From assembly GCF_003634935.1 (NCBI RefSeq), contig NZ_RBXO01000001.1:3435501-3499500 (forward strand): a stretch of 64,000 bases of DNA, written 5' to 3'. Under the pieces are notes generated by a model that had not been told where the DNA came from, did no database searches, and saw nothing but the letters and a program-made list of their open reading frames with translations. Source of the stretch: Saccharothrix australiensis. GTDB taxonomy: Bacteria > Actinomycetota > Actinomycetes > Mycobacteriales > Pseudonocardiaceae. Below are positions 27,001 through 51,500 of this stretch, piece after piece; the first letter of the stretch is position 1, and each line of letters starts with the position of its first letter. The position numbers were made by a program, and so were the translations under genes.

Positions 27001-27771
27001 GACGGCATGGCCGCCGGCATCGGCGAGGAGTACCTGTCGAGCCGCGGCCTGCGACCCATGACGCCGGACCACGCGGTCGTCGCGCTGCGGCAGGCCGTCG
27101 CGGACGGCGAGGTCGCGCTGGCCGTCGCGGACGTCGACTGGCCCCGGTTCCTGCCGGTGTTCACCGGCGCCCGCCCGAGCCCGCTGCTGGCCGACCTGCC
27201 CGCCGCGCGCGAGCGGTCCGCCGACCCCGGGGTCGAGCAGGTCACCGACCGGGACGAGCTGCTGCGCAACCTCACCGCCCTGCCCACCGAGGAGCGCGTG
27301 GCGGTCCTGACGGACCTGGTGCGAGCGCACACCGCGGCCGTGATCGGCTACGACAGCGCGGACGCGGTGCGCGGCGACCGCCCGTTCAAGGACCTCGGGT
27401 TCGACTCGCTGGCCGCCGTGGAGCTGCGCAAGCGCCTCGGCGCGGCGACGGGCCTGAAGCTGCCCGCCACCCTGGTGTTCGACCACCCGACGCCCGCCGC
27501 GGCGGCGCGCAAGCTCCTGGCGGACCTGGGCATCGCCGAACCGGGCACCGCGGAGTCGGCCCTCGCCGAACTCGACGCGCTGGCCGACCGGTTGGCGGAG
27601 GTCGAGGCGGACGAACAGGCCAGGCTGCGGATCTCCATGCGCTTGCAGACCCTGCTGGCCCGCTGGCAGGCCCCGGCCCAGCCGACCGCGGACGGCTCCG
27701 TCGACGACCGCATCGGGTCCGCCGACGCCGACGAGCTGTTCGCCTTCATCGACGGCGAATTGGGCGTCTGA
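18046..27771 (+). CDS. Type I modular PKS, two modules (w5-w6)
   Basis: A 3241-residue PKS. The ATG at 18046 is chosen because AGGAG at 18030-18034 lies 11 bases upstream; the in-frame GTG at 18037 is only 2 bases from it. The protein then opens with the usual N-terminal docking helix (EDKLREYLKRAT...) just before the first KS. Order is docking, KS-AT-DH-KR-ACP (w5), KS-AT-dimerization element-KR-ACP (w6), docking tail. Both ATs carry GHSQG and YASH, the methylmalonyl-CoA signature. The gene should extend the gene 1 polyene by one 2-methyl-enoyl unit and one 2-methyl-3-hydroxy unit. The w6 KR, which lacks a partner DH, is the only place in the window where a hydroxyl should survive. The open frame continues upstream through gene 1 codons, but that is shadow. 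A strong terminator follows the stop codon. Confidence 0.97.
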   Translation: MQTEDKLREYLKRATADLVAARRRLREVEERDQEPIAIVGMACRYPGGVSSPEDLWRLVLDGGDAISGYPTDRGWRIEDVVDADPGRQGTSYVAEGGFLHDVADFDPEFFGISPREALAMDPQQRLLLETSWEAFERAGIDALGLKGSRTGVFAGVMYHDYGSRLSEVPEGVEGYLATGTSGSVASGRVSFTFGFEGPAVTVDTACSSSLVALHLAVRALRSGECDLALAGGVTVMFTPTTFVEFSRQRGLAADGRCKAFSADADGTGWSEGAGVLLVERLSDARRLGHPVLAVVRGSAVNQDGASNGLTAPNGPSQQRVMLQALADARLAPSDVDVVEAHGTGTTLGDPIEAQSVLATYGQGRAEPLWLGSLKSNIGHTQAAAGVAGVIKMVMALRTGVLPKTLHVSEPTPHVDWSAGAVELLTSSREWPAVDRPRRAAVSSFGFSGTNAHLVLEQAPEEAPVEPAEVPGVLPWALSGRGEEGVRAQARALRSFVLDHPDARLADLAWSLGAARAHLSHRAVVVGRTRDDLLRGLGEVADGEVGSVVTGASRGGGPVAFVFPGQGSQWVGMAVELLEQSSVFAGRMGECAAAIDPLVEWNLLDVVRSGDFDRVDVVQPVLFSVMVSLAELWRSWGVRPSAVVGHSQGEIAAAVVAGALSLEDGARVVVLRSKAITGIAGRGGMVSVGLPVAEVEALISRWEGLSVAAVNGPGSVVVSGDVAGLEGLLEHASANDVRARRIAVDYASHSVHVEQLEDEILAVLAGIKPREGEVPVYSTLTGSVLSGVEMDAGYWFRNLRQRVGLQGAVERLAADGFGVFVECSPHPVLTLGVQETLDAAGSDAVVLGTLRRDEGGLARALTSLGEAHVAGVEPDWAAVVPGGQRIDLPTYPFQRERYWLDATAPSGDPSSLGLVPLDHPLWTAVADVPDSEDVLITGSLSRAGHPWLADHAVGDVALLPGTAFVELAVRAGDQVGCPRVAELTLSAPLVVPDAGTVRLRAVLGGARPDGTRPVTIHSRLTDGEPWTRHATGVLAPPVAPTGPDLTAWPPAGAEPVAVDDLYPDLAAVGLGYGPAFQGVRAAWRRGREVFAEVEPAEAVAGDFRLSPALLDAALHAIALGDFVPGAAGPLLPFAWNDVAVHAVGATTLRVHLAPAGGDTVAITAADGTGAPVASVASLALRAVDPARLRPTGATDSLFGLDWVPLPLGQARADDVVLWSPPVTGGDLPARTRAAVNATVEAVAAWSADDSGRRLVVVTPDHTDPVHAAVWGLVRSAQSEHPGRFALVAGDREDDRLAAFLATDEPQGVLTADAALVPRLARVGAAEQLPDFGGGTVLLTGASGALGRLVARHLVTEHGVRDLLLLSRGGGVGAEDLTRELADLGAAVTWAAADAADPGALASAVGDRALTGVVHAAGVLDDGVVQALTPERVDRVFRPKVDAVVALDDLARRHAVTAFVVFSSAAGVFGNAGQGNYAAANAFVDAVVARRRAEGLPAVSLAWGLWAETGTMTGALTDVDLKRIGRAGVSGLSAAEGLALFDAAAGSDRTLVLPMRLDLGPVRAKAASDGVPPLLRGLVRPPARKAGATAGAARRLTGLSREEQSAELLTLVRAQVAAVLGHTGAAAIAADRAFSDLGFDSLTAVELRNRLGAALGLRLPATLVFDHPTPTALAERLRAELTGDDSAPVVVGPAAVADDPIAIVGMACRFPGGVTTPEELFRLTLDGVDAISAFPTDRGWPVGGVGGYAPEGGFLYDAADFDPEFFGISPREALAMDPQQRLLLETSWEAFERAGIDPSGMRGSRTGVFAGLMYHDYASRLAEIPEEAAGYLSTGTSGSIASGRVAYTFGFEGPAVTVDTACSSSLVALHLAAQALRNGECDMALAGGVTVMFTPGTFSEFSRAGALSAHARCKPFAAAADGAVWGEGVGMLLVKRLSDARRNGHRVLAVVRGSAVNQDGASNGLTAPNGPSQQRVIRQALSSADLSPSDVDVVEAHGTGTTLGDPIEAQALLATYGQGRDEPLWLGSVKSNIGHTQAAAGVAGVIKMVMALREGVLPKTLHVDEPSPHVDWTVGSIELLTESRPWPEVGRARRAAVSSFGISGTNAHVVLEQGDAPAEVAAELVSVPVPWVLSAKDPAGVRAQAERLREHLAEHPGTRVDDVALTLAGRSRFPHRAVVVGADLAGLAQDLAEVTVGEAVTGADRVAFVFPGQGSQWVGMAVELLEQSSVFAGRMGECAAAIDPLVEWNLLDVVRSGDFDRVDVVQPVLFSVMVSLAELWRSWGVRPSAVVGHSQGEIAAAVVAGALSLEDGARVVVLRSKAITGIAGRGGMVSVGLPVAEVEALISRWEGLSVAAVNGPGSVVVSGDVAGLEGLLEHASANDVRARRIAVDYASHSVHVEQLEDEILAVLAGIKPREGEVPVYSTLTGSVLSGVEMDAGYWFRNLRRTVGLQGAVERLAADGFGVFVECSPHPVLTLGVQETLDAAGSDAVVLGTLRRDEGGLARALISLGEAHVAGVEPDWTAVVPGGQRIDLPTYAFQRKRYWLEGAATPATAEDEVFWDAVERGELGALVGADSPEDRRKVEQALPLLSSWRRRRQEESTVDSWRYRLTWSAVTPSASALLGTWLLVTPEGFDADALAEGLARQGARTVHVPLDPYADRETIARRLAGVEADGVLSLLALDEAPHRDHPAVPVGLAATLALLQALDGGAPLWVATRGAVSTGAEDVTGPAQAQVWGLGRVAALEHPDRWGGLVDLPADLDDRALDRLAAVLAAADEDQVAIRPAGVFGCRLVPAGPAAGGTWRPRGTALVTGGTGALGAHVARLLAREGVEHLVLTSRRGADAPGAPELVAELREAGARVTVAACDAADREALADLLAGLRDEEVRIAVHAAGALTPAALADTDLALLADTVSAKVAGAVHLAELLDPAELDALVLFSSSAGVWGSGTQGAYAAPNAFLDAFARQCRDRGIPATSLAWGLWAGDGMAAGIGEEYLSSRGLRPMTPDHAVVALRQAVADGEVALAVADVDWPRFLPVFTGARPSPLLADLPAARERSADPGVEQVTDRDELLRNLTALPTEERVAVLTDLVRAHTAAVIGYDSADAVRGDRPFKDLGFDSLAAVELRKRLGAATGLKLPATLVFDHPTPAAAARKLLADLGIAEPGTAESALAELDALADRLAEVEADEQARLRISMRLQTLLARWQAPAQPTADGSVDDRIGSADADELFAFIDGELGV
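18145..23090 (+). other. PKS module w5: KS-AT(methylmalonyl)-DH-KR-ACP
   Basis: KS Cys is residue 206 (18661-18663). The AT has GHSQG (Ser 646) and YASH at 20275-20289, predicting methylmalonyl-CoA. DH His is residue 950, but the motif reads [10 protein letters not shown], with Asp where Gly is usual; DH Asp is 1110. The KR is B-type (LDD) with Tyr 1475. ACP Ser is 1639. Expected unit is 2-methyl-2-enoyl, provided the variant DH is active. Confidence 0.92.
19723..20709 (+). repeat. Near-identical methylmalonyl AT repeat, copy A (w5)
   Basis: About 1 kb covering the w5 AT. It matches copies B and C at most bases but differs in scattered patches, for example around 19840-19890 and 20403-20450, where the protein reads RQRVGL rather than RRTVGL. 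Codon use is TTG/GTT/GGT-rich against the GC-rich flanks. Confidence 0.9.
23131..27530 (+). other. PKS module w6: KS-AT(methylmalonyl)-KR(A-type)-ACP
   Basis: KS Cys is residue 1860, AT Ser 2292 (GHSQG, with YASH). No DH is present. After the AT comes a segment at about residues 2556-2605 (VFWDAVERGELGALV...SWRYRLTW) that matches the dimerization element of AT-KR modules. The KR lacks LDD and has Trp 2946 eight residues before the catalytic Tyr 2954, the A-type signature. Gln rather than His at 2951 fits A1 (non-epimerizing). ACP Ser is 3121. Expected unit is 2-methyl with an L-configured 3-hydroxyl. Confidence 0.93.
24661..25671 (+). repeat. Near-identical methylmalonyl AT repeat, copy B (w6)
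   Basis: Reading the two copies side by side, I find three base differences from copy C over about 1011 bp (GVEMD/GAEMD, ALISL/ALTSL and one silent change). This is far closer than the surrounding KS or KR sequences, so the copy is recent or maintained by conversion. Confidence 0.93.
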
Positions 27772-27780
27772 CCCGCCTTC

Positions 27781-27822
27781 GGCCCGCCCGGTCGCCCCAG
27801 TGCCGGGCGGGCCTTTCCTTTT
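27781..27822 (+). terminator. Rho-independent terminator after gene 2
   Basis: A perfect 11-bp inverted repeat (27781-27791 with 27803-27813, GGCCCGCCCGG and its complement) has an 11-base loop and is followed at once by a T-rich tail to about 27821. It starts 9 bases after the gene 2 stop. It should end the transcript of genes 1-2 and insulate it from gene 3. Confidence 0.85.
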
Positions 27823-27965
27823 GCGCGTGGCGTGCCCTCGCGGTGCGAGGCGCAATTGTTCCGGCACCGTCCACAGCTCGGTGGCGTGCGATTTCCGCTT
27901 TCGCCAGGACGTGCGCCACGCTGGGAAAGGCGAGGTCGGGGCCGTTGTGGTGGGGGTCGGGGCAG

Positions 27966-28024
27966 CCTAGGGGCCGCTAGGGGGACCGTAGGGGTTGTTC
28001 GCGCGGAACGGGCGCTCCTAGCTT
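27966..28024 (+). promoter_or_regulatory. Promoter of genes 3-5 with triple TAGGGG operator
   Basis: Three direct copies of TAGGGG start at 27968, 27978 and 27989, spaced 10 and 11 bp, so they lie on one face of the helix. They directly abut a weak -35-like TTGTTC (27995-28000), which is 18 bp upstream of a -10-like TAGCTT (28019-28024). The repeats overlapping a weak -35 suggest an activator-dependent promoter. CTAGGG also resembles the half-site CTVGGG known for PAS-LuxR regulators of polyene pathways, but here the copies are direct rather than inverted. The same array, equally spaced, precedes the ligase operon. The rest of the 27823-28109 interval shows no gene. Confidence 0.55.
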
Positions 28025-28109
28025 GCCAACTGATATCGAGTCGCTTTTTCCTGCCCGCGTTCCGCGCTGGTGAGCGCTTTTCGGTCGGGGTGTGATGGAG
28101 GTTCCGCCG

Positions 28110-43283
<15,174 letters not shown>

Positions 43284-43295
43284 GAGGCGACCAGA

Positions 43296-46200
43296 ATGTC
43301 CACCGAGGACAAGCTCCGCTACTTCCTCAAGCGGGTCACGGCCGACCTGCACGAGGCGCGCACCCGCCTGGACGAGGTGACGGCCGCCGCGGCGGAACCG
43401 ATCGCGATCGTCGGCATGGCCTGCCGCTACCCCGGTGGCGTCACCGCACCCGAGGACCTGTGGCGACTGGTCGCCGAGGGGCGCGACGGCATCGGCCCGT
43501 TCCCGACCGACCGCGGCTGGGACGTCGAGCGGCTCTTCGACGAGGACCCCGACCGGGCGGGCACGTCGTACGTCGAGGAGGGCGGTTTCCTCCGCGACGC
43601 CTCGTGGTTCGACGCGGACTTCTTCGGGGTGAACCCGCGCGAGGCGCTGGCGATGGACCCGCAGCACCGGTTGCTGCTGGAGACGTCGTGGGAGGCCGTC
43701 GAGCGGGCCGGGCTGGACCCGGTGTCGCTGCGCGGCAGCCGGACCGGCGTGTTCACCGGGATCATGTACAACGACTACTCCACCCTGGTGCACGGCGCGC
43801 CGGACGGCGTGGAGGGCTACCTGGGCACCGGCACGGCGGCCAGCGTCGCGTCCGGGCGGGTGGCCTACACGTTCGGGCTGGAGGGTCCGGCGGTGACGGT
43901 GGACACGGCGTGCTCGTCGTCGCTCGTGGCGTTGCACCTGGCCGTGCAGGCGCTGCGGAACCGGGAGTGCGACCTGGCGCTGGCGGGCGGGGCGACCGTG
44001 ATGGCGAGCCCCGCGCCGTTCACCGAGTTCAGCCGCCAGCGCGGGCTCGCGCCGGACGGCCGGTGCAAGGCGTTCTCGGCCGCCGCCGACGGCACCGGCT
44101 GGTCCGAGGGCGCGGGTGTGCTGCTGGTGGAGCGCCTGTCGGATGCCCGGCGCAACGGTCGCCGTGTGCTGGCGGTGGTGCGTGGTTCGGCGATCAACCA
44201 GGATGGTGCGTCGAATGGGTTGACGGCGCCGAATGGTCCTTCGCAGCAGCGGGTGATTCGGCAGGCGTTGAGCAGTGCTGGGCTTTCCGTGTCCGATGTG
44301 GATGTTGTGGAGGCGCACGGTACGGGTACGGCTTTGGGTGATCCGATCGAGGCGCAGGCGTTGTTGGCGACTTACGGTCAGGGTCGTGACGAGCCGTTGT
44401 GGTTGGGTTCGGTGAAGTCGAACATCGGTCACACGCAGGCTGCGGCGGGTGTTGCCGGGATCATCAAGGTGGTCATGGCGATGCGTGAGGGTGTGTTGCC
44501 GAGGACGTTGCACGTGGATGAGCCGTCGCGGCATGTGGACTGGTCTTCGGGTGCGGTGGGGTTGTTGACGGAGAACCGGCCGTGGCCGGTGGTGGGTCGT
44601 CCGCGTCGGGCGGGTGTGTCGTCGTTCGGGTTCAGCGGCACCAACGCCCACGTCATCGTCGAACAAGCCCCGGACGAGCCGGTCACGCCGACCGCCGAGG
44701 ACGGGATCGTGCCGTTCGTGCTGTCCGCGCGTGGTGACGACGCCCTGCGCGCCCAGGCCGCGCGGTTGGCCGACCACCTGGCCCACCACTCGGCCGACCA
44801 GGCCGCCGCCGACCTCGCGTACTCGCTCGCCACCGGCCGCACGTCGTTCTCCCACCGCGCGGTGATCGTCACCGACGACCGGGGGGAACTGTCGACGGCG
44901 CTCGACGCCCTCGCCGGCGGCGGCCACCACCCCTCGGTCGTGCGCGGCACGGCGAGCAAGGGACCACTGGCCTTCCTGTTCACGGGTCAGGGTGCGCAGC
45001 GGGTCGGGATGGGCCGTGAGCTGCACGACAAGTACCCGGTGTTCGCGGAAGCGTTCGACGCGGTGTGTGCCGCGTTCGACATGCCGTTGGGCGACTTGGG
45101 TGCGGATCGGATTGATCGGACGGAGTTCACGCAGCCGGCGTTGTTCGCGGTTGAGGTGGCGTTGTTCCGGTTGTTCGAGTCGTGGGGTGTGAAGCCTGAT
45201 TTCGTTGCCGGGCATTCGATCGGTGAGTTGGCTGCCGCGCATGTGGCGGGTGTGTTGTCGTTGGAGGACGCTGCCACGTTGGTGAAGGCGCGTGGCCGAC
45301 TGATGGGTGCGTTGCCCGAGGGTGGCGCGATGGTTGCCGTGCAGGCGACCGAGGCTGAGTTGGATTTGACCGAGGGTGTGTCGGTCGCGGCGGTGAACGG
45401 GCCTTCCTCGGTGGTGCTGTCCGGTGTCGAGGAAGAAGTCCTGGTGATCGCGGAAGGTCTTGCGGCGCGAGGGCGCAAGACGAAGCGGCTCGCGGTGAGT
45501 CATGCGTTCCACTCGGTGTTGATGGAGCCGATGCTGGCCGGGTTCCGGGAGGTCGCGGAGTCGTTGACGTACGGCGAGCGGGAGATCCAGGCGGTGTCGA
45601 CGGTGACGGGCAAGCCGGTGACGGACGAGTGGCGGTCGCCGGAGTACTGGGTGGGGCAGGTGCGGCAGGCGGTGCGGTTCGCCGACGCCGTCACCACCCT
45701 GCACGAGCAGGGCGTGGACACGTTCCTCGAACTGGGACCGGCGGGTGTGCTGTCGGCGATGGCGCAGGACTGCGTGGGCGGCGTGACCGCCGTCCCCGCG
45801 CTGCGCCCCGGCACACCGGAAGCGGCGGCCGTCCTCCGCGCGGTCGGCACCGCGCACGTGCGCGGCACAGCGGTCGACTGGACCGCCCTGCTCCGGGGCC
45901 GCCGCGTCGACCTGCCGACCTACCCGTTCCAGCGGGAGCGCTACTGGATCGACGCCCGCCCCGGCGTCGGCGACGTCTCGGCCGCCGGGCTCGACCCGGC
46001 CGACCACCCGCTGCTCGGCGCGGTCGTGTCCGTGCCCGGCACGGGCGGGGTCGTGCTCACCGGGCGGCTCTCGCTCGCCGACCAGCCGTGGCTGGCCGAC
46101 CACCTCGTGGGCGGCTCGGCGCTCCTGCCCGGCACGGCGTTCGCGGACCTCGCGGTGGCGGCCGGCGACCAGGTCGGGTGCGGCGCGCTCGCCGACCTGA

Positions 46201-48503
46201 CCCTGCGCGCGCCGCTGGTGCTGCCCGAGCACGGGTCGGTGTGGCTGCGCGTCGTGGTGGGCGACGGCGACCCCCGCACGGTCGACGTGCACGCGCGCAC
46301 CGACGACTCCGAGTGGGTGTGCCACGCGTCCGGCACGCTGACCACCCCCGGCGCGCCACCGGCCGGGTTCGACCGCCCGGCCGACGCGGAACCCGTGGAC
46401 CTGGACGGCTACTACGACGCGCTCGCCGGGCTGGGCCTGGAGTACGGCCCGGTGTTCCGGGGCCTGCGAGCGGCGTGGCGGCACGGCGGCGACGTGTACG
46501 CCGAGGTGGCGCTGCCCGTCGAGCCCGACGGGTTCGGCCTGCACCCGGCGCTGCTCGACGCCGCCCTGCACGCCATCGGCCTCGGCGACGCGGCGGGCGG
46601 CGGCCTGCCGTTCGCGTGGCGCGGTGTGGCGCTGTGGGCGTCCGGCGCGGCGGCGCTGCGGGTGCGCCTGTCGCCCGTGGCCGGCGGCGTGGCCGTGCTC
46701 GCGACCGACCTCGACGGGAACCCCGTGCTGTCCGTGGACGAGCTGGTGCTGCGCGAGGTCCGGCACGACGTCCCCGTGCGCTCCCTGTACGCGGTGGAGT
46801 GGACGCCCGTGCCCGCCGCCGACCCCGCCGCCCTGGACATCGCCGCCCTGGACATCGCCGCGCTCGGCGCGGTGCCCGGCGTGCGGACGTGCGAGGACCC
46901 GGCGGAGGTCGCCGACGCCGTGCTGCTGCCCGTGCCGGACACCGAGGACGTGCGGGAGGCGACCCGGCTCGTGCTCGCCGCCGCCCAGCGGTGGGTCGGG
47001 CTCGACACCGCGGCCCGGCTGGTCGTGGTGACCCGCCCCGGCAACCTGGCGCACGCCGCCGTCCGCGGCCTGGTCCGCTCCGCGCAGTCGGAGCACCCCG
47101 GCCGGTTCGCGCTCGTCGAGGCGGACGACCCGAAATCGGCGCCGCTCGCCGTGGCCACCGGTGAGCCGGAGGTGCGCGTCCGCGACGGCGTGCCGCACGC
47201 GCCCCGCCTCGTCCGGGTGCCCGCCGCGGACGGACCGCCGGTCTCGTTCGGCTCCGGCGCGGTGCTCGTGACCGGCGCGGCGGGCGCGCTCGGCCGCGTG
47301 GTCGCCGCCCACCTGGTGCGCGCCCACGGCGTCCGCGACCTGCTGCTGGTCGGCCGGCGCGGCGAGGACGCCGAGCTGACCGCCGAGCTGACCGCGCTGG
47401 GCGCGACCGTCGAGTGGGCGGCGTGCGACGTGGCCGACCGGGACGCCGTCGCGGCGCTGCTGGCCGGCCGCCGGGTGACGGCCGTCGTGCACTCGGCGGG
47501 CGTGCTGGACGACGGCGTGCTGACCGCCCTGACGCCGGAGCGCTGCGACCGGGTGCTCGCGCCGAAGGCGGACGCCGCCACCCACCTCCACGAGCTGACC
47601 GCGGACCTGTCCGCGTTCGTGGTGTTCTCCTCGGCGGCGGGCACGTTCGGCAACGCGGGCCAGGCCAACTACGCCGCCGCCAATGCCTACCTCGACGCGC
47701 TGGTCGAGCACCGCCGCGAGCGTGGCCTGCCCGCCGCGTCCCTCGCCTGGGGCCCGTGGGCGGTCGGCATGGCCGAGGGCGAGGCCGACCGGCTCGCCCG
47801 CGCCGGCGTGCGCCCGCTGTCCGAGGACGAGGGGCTGCGCCTGTTCGACGCCGCGCTCCGCGCGGAGGCGCCGGTGACGCTGCCGATCGGGCTGGACCCG
47901 GCGGCGATGGCCGCCACCGGCACGCCGCCGCTGCTGCGCGGCCTGGTGCGCCCGACCCGCCGGCGCGCCGCGGTCGCCGCGCCGACCGGCGACGCGGACG
48001 CCCTGGCCGAGCGGATCGCGGCGCTGCCCGAGGCCGAGCGCGGGCGCGCCCTGCTGGACCTGGTGGTGACGAGCGCCGCGCACGTCCTCGGCCACACCTC
48101 GACCGCGGCGGTCGCGCCGGACCGCGGGTTCCTGGACCTGGGTTTCGACTCGCTGACCGCCGTGGAGCTGCGCAACCGGCTCGACGCGGAGACCGGCCTG
48201 CGGCTGCCCACCACGCTCGTCTTCGACCACCCGACGCCGGCCGACCTCGCCGAGCACCTGCTGGCCGCGCTGCCGCTGCCCGGCGCGGTCGGCGTCCGGG
48301 CCGTCCACGCCGGCATCGAGGACCTGGAGCGGGCGCTCGCGGCGGTGCGCGCGTCCGACGACGAGCGGGCCGCCGTGACCACGCGGCTGCGCGCCCTGCT
48401 CGCCGCGTGGGACGACCGGCCGCGACCGGCGGACGACACCCTCGACGACGCGACGGCGGACGAGCTCTTCGACCTGCTCGACGCCGAACTCGGCCAGCTC
48501 TGA
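43296..48503 (+). CDS. Type I modular PKS, single module (w10)
   Basis: A 1735-residue monomodular PKS. ATG at 43296 follows AGAGG (43283-43287) by 8 bases, and the ribosome site overlaps the end of gene 3. Order is N-terminal docking helix (residues 1 to about 30), KS (Cys 206), AT with GHSIG (Ser 641) and HAFH, DH (His 936 in HxxxGxxxxP, Asp 1088), B-type KR (LDD, Tyr 1459), ACP (Ser 1619), C-terminal docking tail. It should add one malonyl unit and leave a 2-enoyl thioester, handing the chain from gene 3 to gene 5. Its AT is strikingly close to that of w2 and has lower-GC codon use than its surroundings. A 15-base tandem repeat (about 46829-46858) encodes a duplicated AALDI in the structural KR half. 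The next gene starts 32 bases after the stop. Confidence 0.97.
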   Translation: MSTEDKLRYFLKRVTADLHEARTRLDEVTAAAAEPIAIVGMACRYPGGVTAPEDLWRLVAEGRDGIGPFPTDRGWDVERLFDEDPDRAGTSYVEEGGFLRDASWFDADFFGVNPREALAMDPQHRLLLETSWEAVERAGLDPVSLRGSRTGVFTGIMYNDYSTLVHGAPDGVEGYLGTGTAASVASGRVAYTFGLEGPAVTVDTACSSSLVALHLAVQALRNRECDLALAGGATVMASPAPFTEFSRQRGLAPDGRCKAFSAAADGTGWSEGAGVLLVERLSDARRNGRRVLAVVRGSAINQDGASNGLTAPNGPSQQRVIRQALSSAGLSVSDVDVVEAHGTGTALGDPIEAQALLATYGQGRDEPLWLGSVKSNIGHTQAAAGVAGIIKVVMAMREGVLPRTLHVDEPSRHVDWSSGAVGLLTENRPWPVVGRPRRAGVSSFGFSGTNAHVIVEQAPDEPVTPTAEDGIVPFVLSARGDDALRAQAARLADHLAHHSADQAAADLAYSLATGRTSFSHRAVIVTDDRGELSTALDALAGGGHHPSVVRGTASKGPLAFLFTGQGAQRVGMGRELHDKYPVFAEAFDAVCAAFDMPLGDLGADRIDRTEFTQPALFAVEVALFRLFESWGVKPDFVAGHSIGELAAAHVAGVLSLEDAATLVKARGRLMGALPEGGAMVAVQATEAELDLTEGVSVAAVNGPSSVVLSGVEEEVLVIAEGLAARGRKTKRLAVSHAFHSVLMEPMLAGFREVAESLTYGEREIQAVSTVTGKPVTDEWRSPEYWVGQVRQAVRFADAVTTLHEQGVDTFLELGPAGVLSAMAQDCVGGVTAVPALRPGTPEAAAVLRAVGTAHVRGTAVDWTALLRGRRVDLPTYPFQRERYWIDARPGVGDVSAAGLDPADHPLLGAVVSVPGTGGVVLTGRLSLADQPWLADHLVGGSALLPGTAFADLAVAAGDQVGCGALADLTLRAPLVLPEHGSVWLRVVVGDGDPRTVDVHARTDDSEWVCHASGTLTTPGAPPAGFDRPADAEPVDLDGYYDALAGLGLEYGPVFRGLRAAWRHGGDVYAEVALPVEPDGFGLHPALLDAALHAIGLGDAAGGGLPFAWRGVALWASGAAALRVRLSPVAGGVAVLATDLDGNPVLSVDELVLREVRHDVPVRSLYAVEWTPVPAADPAALDIAALDIAALGAVPGVRTCEDPAEVADAVLLPVPDTEDVREATRLVLAAAQRWVGLDTAARLVVVTRPGNLAHAAVRGLVRSAQSEHPGRFALVEADDPKSAPLAVATGEPEVRVRDGVPHAPRLVRVPAADGPPVSFGSGAVLVTGAAGALGRVVAAHLVRAHGVRDLLLVGRRGEDAELTAELTALGATVEWAACDVADRDAVAALLAGRRVTAVVHSAGVLDDGVLTALTPERCDRVLAPKADAATHLHELTADLSAFVVFSSAAGTFGNAGQANYAAANAYLDALVEHRRERGLPAASLAWGPWAVGMAEGEADRLARAGVRPLSEDEGLRLFDAALRAEAPVTLPIGLDPAAMAATGTPPLLRGLVRPTRRRAAVAAPTGDADALAERIAALPEAERGRALLDLVVTSAAHVLGHTSTAAVAPDRGFLDLGFDSLTAVELRNRLDAETGLRLPTTLVFDHPTPADLAEHLLAALPLPGAVGVRAVHAGIEDLERALAAVRASDDERAAVTTRLRALLAAWDDRPRPADDTLDDATADELFDLLDAELGQL

Positions 48504-48535
48504 CCCACCCGTACCGGCCCACCAAGGTGACTCAC

Positions 48536-51500
48536 ATGGCGAACGAGGACAAGTACCTCGCCTACCTCAAGCGCGCGACCGGCGACCTGCGCGAGGCGCG
48601 GCGGCGGCTGCGCGAGGCCGAGGAGCGGGACACCGAGCCGGTCGCGATCGTCGGCATGGCGTGCCGGTTCCCCGGCGGTGTCCGCACACCCGAGGACCTG
48701 TGGCGGCTGGTCGCCGACGGCGGCGACGGCATCGGCCCGTTCCCCGACGACCGTGGCTGGGACTTGGACGGCCTGTTCCACCCGGACCCCGACCACGCGG
48801 GCACCTCCTACGCCGACGAGGGCGGCTTCCTCGACGGCGTCGCCGACTTCGACCGCGAGCTGTTCGGCATCTCGCCGCGCGAGGCGCTGGCGATGGACCC
48901 GCAGCAGCGGTTGCTGCTGGAGACGTCCTGGGAGGCCGTCGAGCGGGCGGGCATCGCGCCCGCGTCGCTGCGCGGCAGCCGGACGGGCGTGTTCGCGGGC
49001 GTGATGTACCACGAGTACGTGGGCCTGCTCCAGCAGTCGGCGGACGAGGGCGTCGAGGGCTACCTGGGCACCGGCAACTCCGGCAGCATCGCGTCCGGCC
49101 GGGTCGCCTACACCCTGGGCCTGGAGGGACCGGCGATCACCATCGACACGGCGTGCTCGTCGTCGCTGGTCGCGCTGCACTGGGCGGCGCGGGCCCTGCG
49201 GGCGGGCGAGTGCGACCTGGCGCTGGCGGGCGGCGTCACGGTGATGGTCAGCCCGGCGGCGTTCGTGAACTTCAGCCGCCAGCGCGGTCTCGCGGCCGAC
49301 GGGCGCTGCAAGCCGTTCGCGGCGGCGGCGGACGGCACCGGCTGGGGCGAGGGCGCGGGCATGCTGCTGGTGGAGCGGCTGTCCGACGCCCGCCGCAACG
49401 GGCGGCCGGTGCTGGCGGTGCTGCGCGGCTCCGCCCTCAACCAGGACGGCGCGAGCAGCGGCCTCACCGCGCCCAACGGCCCGTCGCAGCAGCGCGTGAT
49501 CCGGCAGGCGCTGGCGTCGGCCCGGCTGTCGGCGGCCGACGTGGACGTGGTGGAGGCGCACGGCACCGGCACCACCCTGGGCGACCCCATCGAGGCGCAG
49601 GCCCTGCTGGCGACCTACGGGCAGGAGCGCCCGGCGGACCGGCCGCTGTGGCTGGGGTCGGTGAAGTCCAACCTGGGCCACACGCAGGCCGCGGCGGGTG
49701 TCGCCGGGGTCATGAAGGTGGTGCTGGCGATGCGCCACGGCGTGCTGCCCAGGACGCTGCACGTGGACGAGCCGTCGCCGCACGTGGACTGGTCGGCGGG
49801 CGGCGTGGAGCTGCTGACCGAGGCGCGGCCGTGGCCCGCGGGCGAGCGGCCCCGGCGGGCGGCGGTGTCGTCGTTCGGCATCAGCGGCACCAACGCGCAC
49901 GTGGTGCTGGAGGAGGCTCCCGTCGCGGAGTCCGAAGTGGACGCCCCGGTGCGGCGGCTGCCGGTGCTGCCGCTGCCGGTGTCGGGCCGCTCGCCGGCAG
50001 CGCTGCGCGCGCAGGCCGAACGGCTGCTGGACCACGTGCGGGCGACCGGTGTCGCGCCGCTGGACCTGGCCTGCTCGCTGGCGACCACCCGGTCCGCGCT
50101 GCCGTGCCGGGCGGTGGTCGTGGCCTCGGACGCCGACGAGGTGCTGCTGGGGCTGGCCGCGCTCGCCGACGGCACGGCCGCCGCCGGTGTCGTGCACGGG
50201 ACGGCCGCCGAGGGCCGGGTGGCGTTCCTGTTCACCGGTCAGGGCGCGCAGCGGGTCGGCATGGGCCGTGAGCTGTACGGTGCGTTCCCGGTGTTCGCCG
50301 ACGCGTTCGACGCGGTGTGCGCCGAGTTCGACTTCCCGTTGCGGGACACCGTGTTCGAGGGCGGTGAGCCGATCGACCGCACCGAGCACGCCCAGCCCGC
50401 GCTGTTCGCCGTCGAGGTGGCGCTGTTCCGGCTGCTGGAGTCGTGGGGCGTCCGGCCGAACGCGGTGGCGGGGCACTCGATCGGCGAGTTGGCCGCCGCG
50501 CACGTCGCCGGTGTGCTGTCGTTGGCGGACGCCGCGAAGGTGGTGGCCGCGCGCGGTCGGTTGATGCAGGCCCTGCCCGAGGGTGGGGCGATGGTCGCGG
50601 TGCAGGCGGCCGAGGCCGAGGTCGAGCTGACGCCGGGTGTGTCGGTGGCGGCGGTGAACGGTCCGTCGTCGATCGTGCTGTCGGGCGTTGAGGAAGAAGT
50701 GCAGGCGATCGCGGAGGGCCTTGCGGCGCAGGGTCGCAAGACCAAGCGGTTGACGGTGAGCCACGCGTTCCACTCGGTGCTGATGGAGCCGATGCTGGAC
50801 GACTTCCGGGCCGTCGTGGAGGGCGTGACCTACTCCGCCCCGGATATCCCGGCGGTGTCGACGGTGACGGGCAAGCCGGTGACGGACGAGTGGCGGTCGC
50901 CGGAGTACTGGGTGGGGCAGGTGCGGCAGGCGGTGCGGTTCGCCGACGCCGTCACCGCCCTGCACGACCAGGGCGTGCGCACGTTCCTCGAACTCGGTCC
51001 GGACGGCGTGCTGTCCGCCGTGGTCCGGGAGGTGGCCGCCGACTCCGCCGCCGCGCCCCTGCTGCGCCGCGACCGCCCGGAGGTCCACACCGCCACCACC
51101 GCGCTCGCCGCCGCCCACGCGCACGGCGCGGCCGTCGACTGGGCGGCGTTCTTCGCGGGCACCGGCGCGCGGCGCGTCGACCTGCCCACCTACGCGTTCC
51201 AGCGGGAGCGGTTCTGGCCTTCCGGCGTCGCGCACGCGGGCGACCTCGCCCACGCCGGCCTCCGCCACGCGGACCACCCCCTGCTCGGCGCGCTGGTCGC
51301 CCTCGCCGACGCCGACGGCGTCCTGCTCACCGGGCGGCTGTCGCTGCACGCCCACCCGTGGCTGGCCGACCACGCGCTGGGCGACGTGCCCCTGCTGCCC
51401 GGCGCGGCGCTGGTGGACCTCGCCGTCCACGCGGGCGACCAGGTCGGCTGCCCGACCCTGGCCGAACTGACCCTGCACGCGCCGCTGCCGCTCACCGGGC

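Noticed and set aside
23131-27530. w6 as a module with a lost or degenerate DH
   Set aside because: The AT-KR interval has the dimerization element typical of native KS-AT-KR modules, with no DH remnants, and the KR is of a different (A) type.
27836-27850. Small hairpin CCTCGC-GGT-GCGAGG downstream of the gene 2 terminator
   Set aside because: Only 6 bp with no T-tail. Such stems are frequent by chance at this GC content.
28092-28109. Alternative starts of gene 3 at GTG 28092 or ATG 28095
   Set aside because: No Shine-Dalgarno at the right distance, whereas GGAGG is 8 bases before GTG 28110.
47414-48535. Upstream extension of the gene 5 open frame into gene 4
   Set aside because: It overlaps the KR-ACP of gene 4 in another frame. 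ATG 48536, with its ribosome site and docking helix, is the better start.
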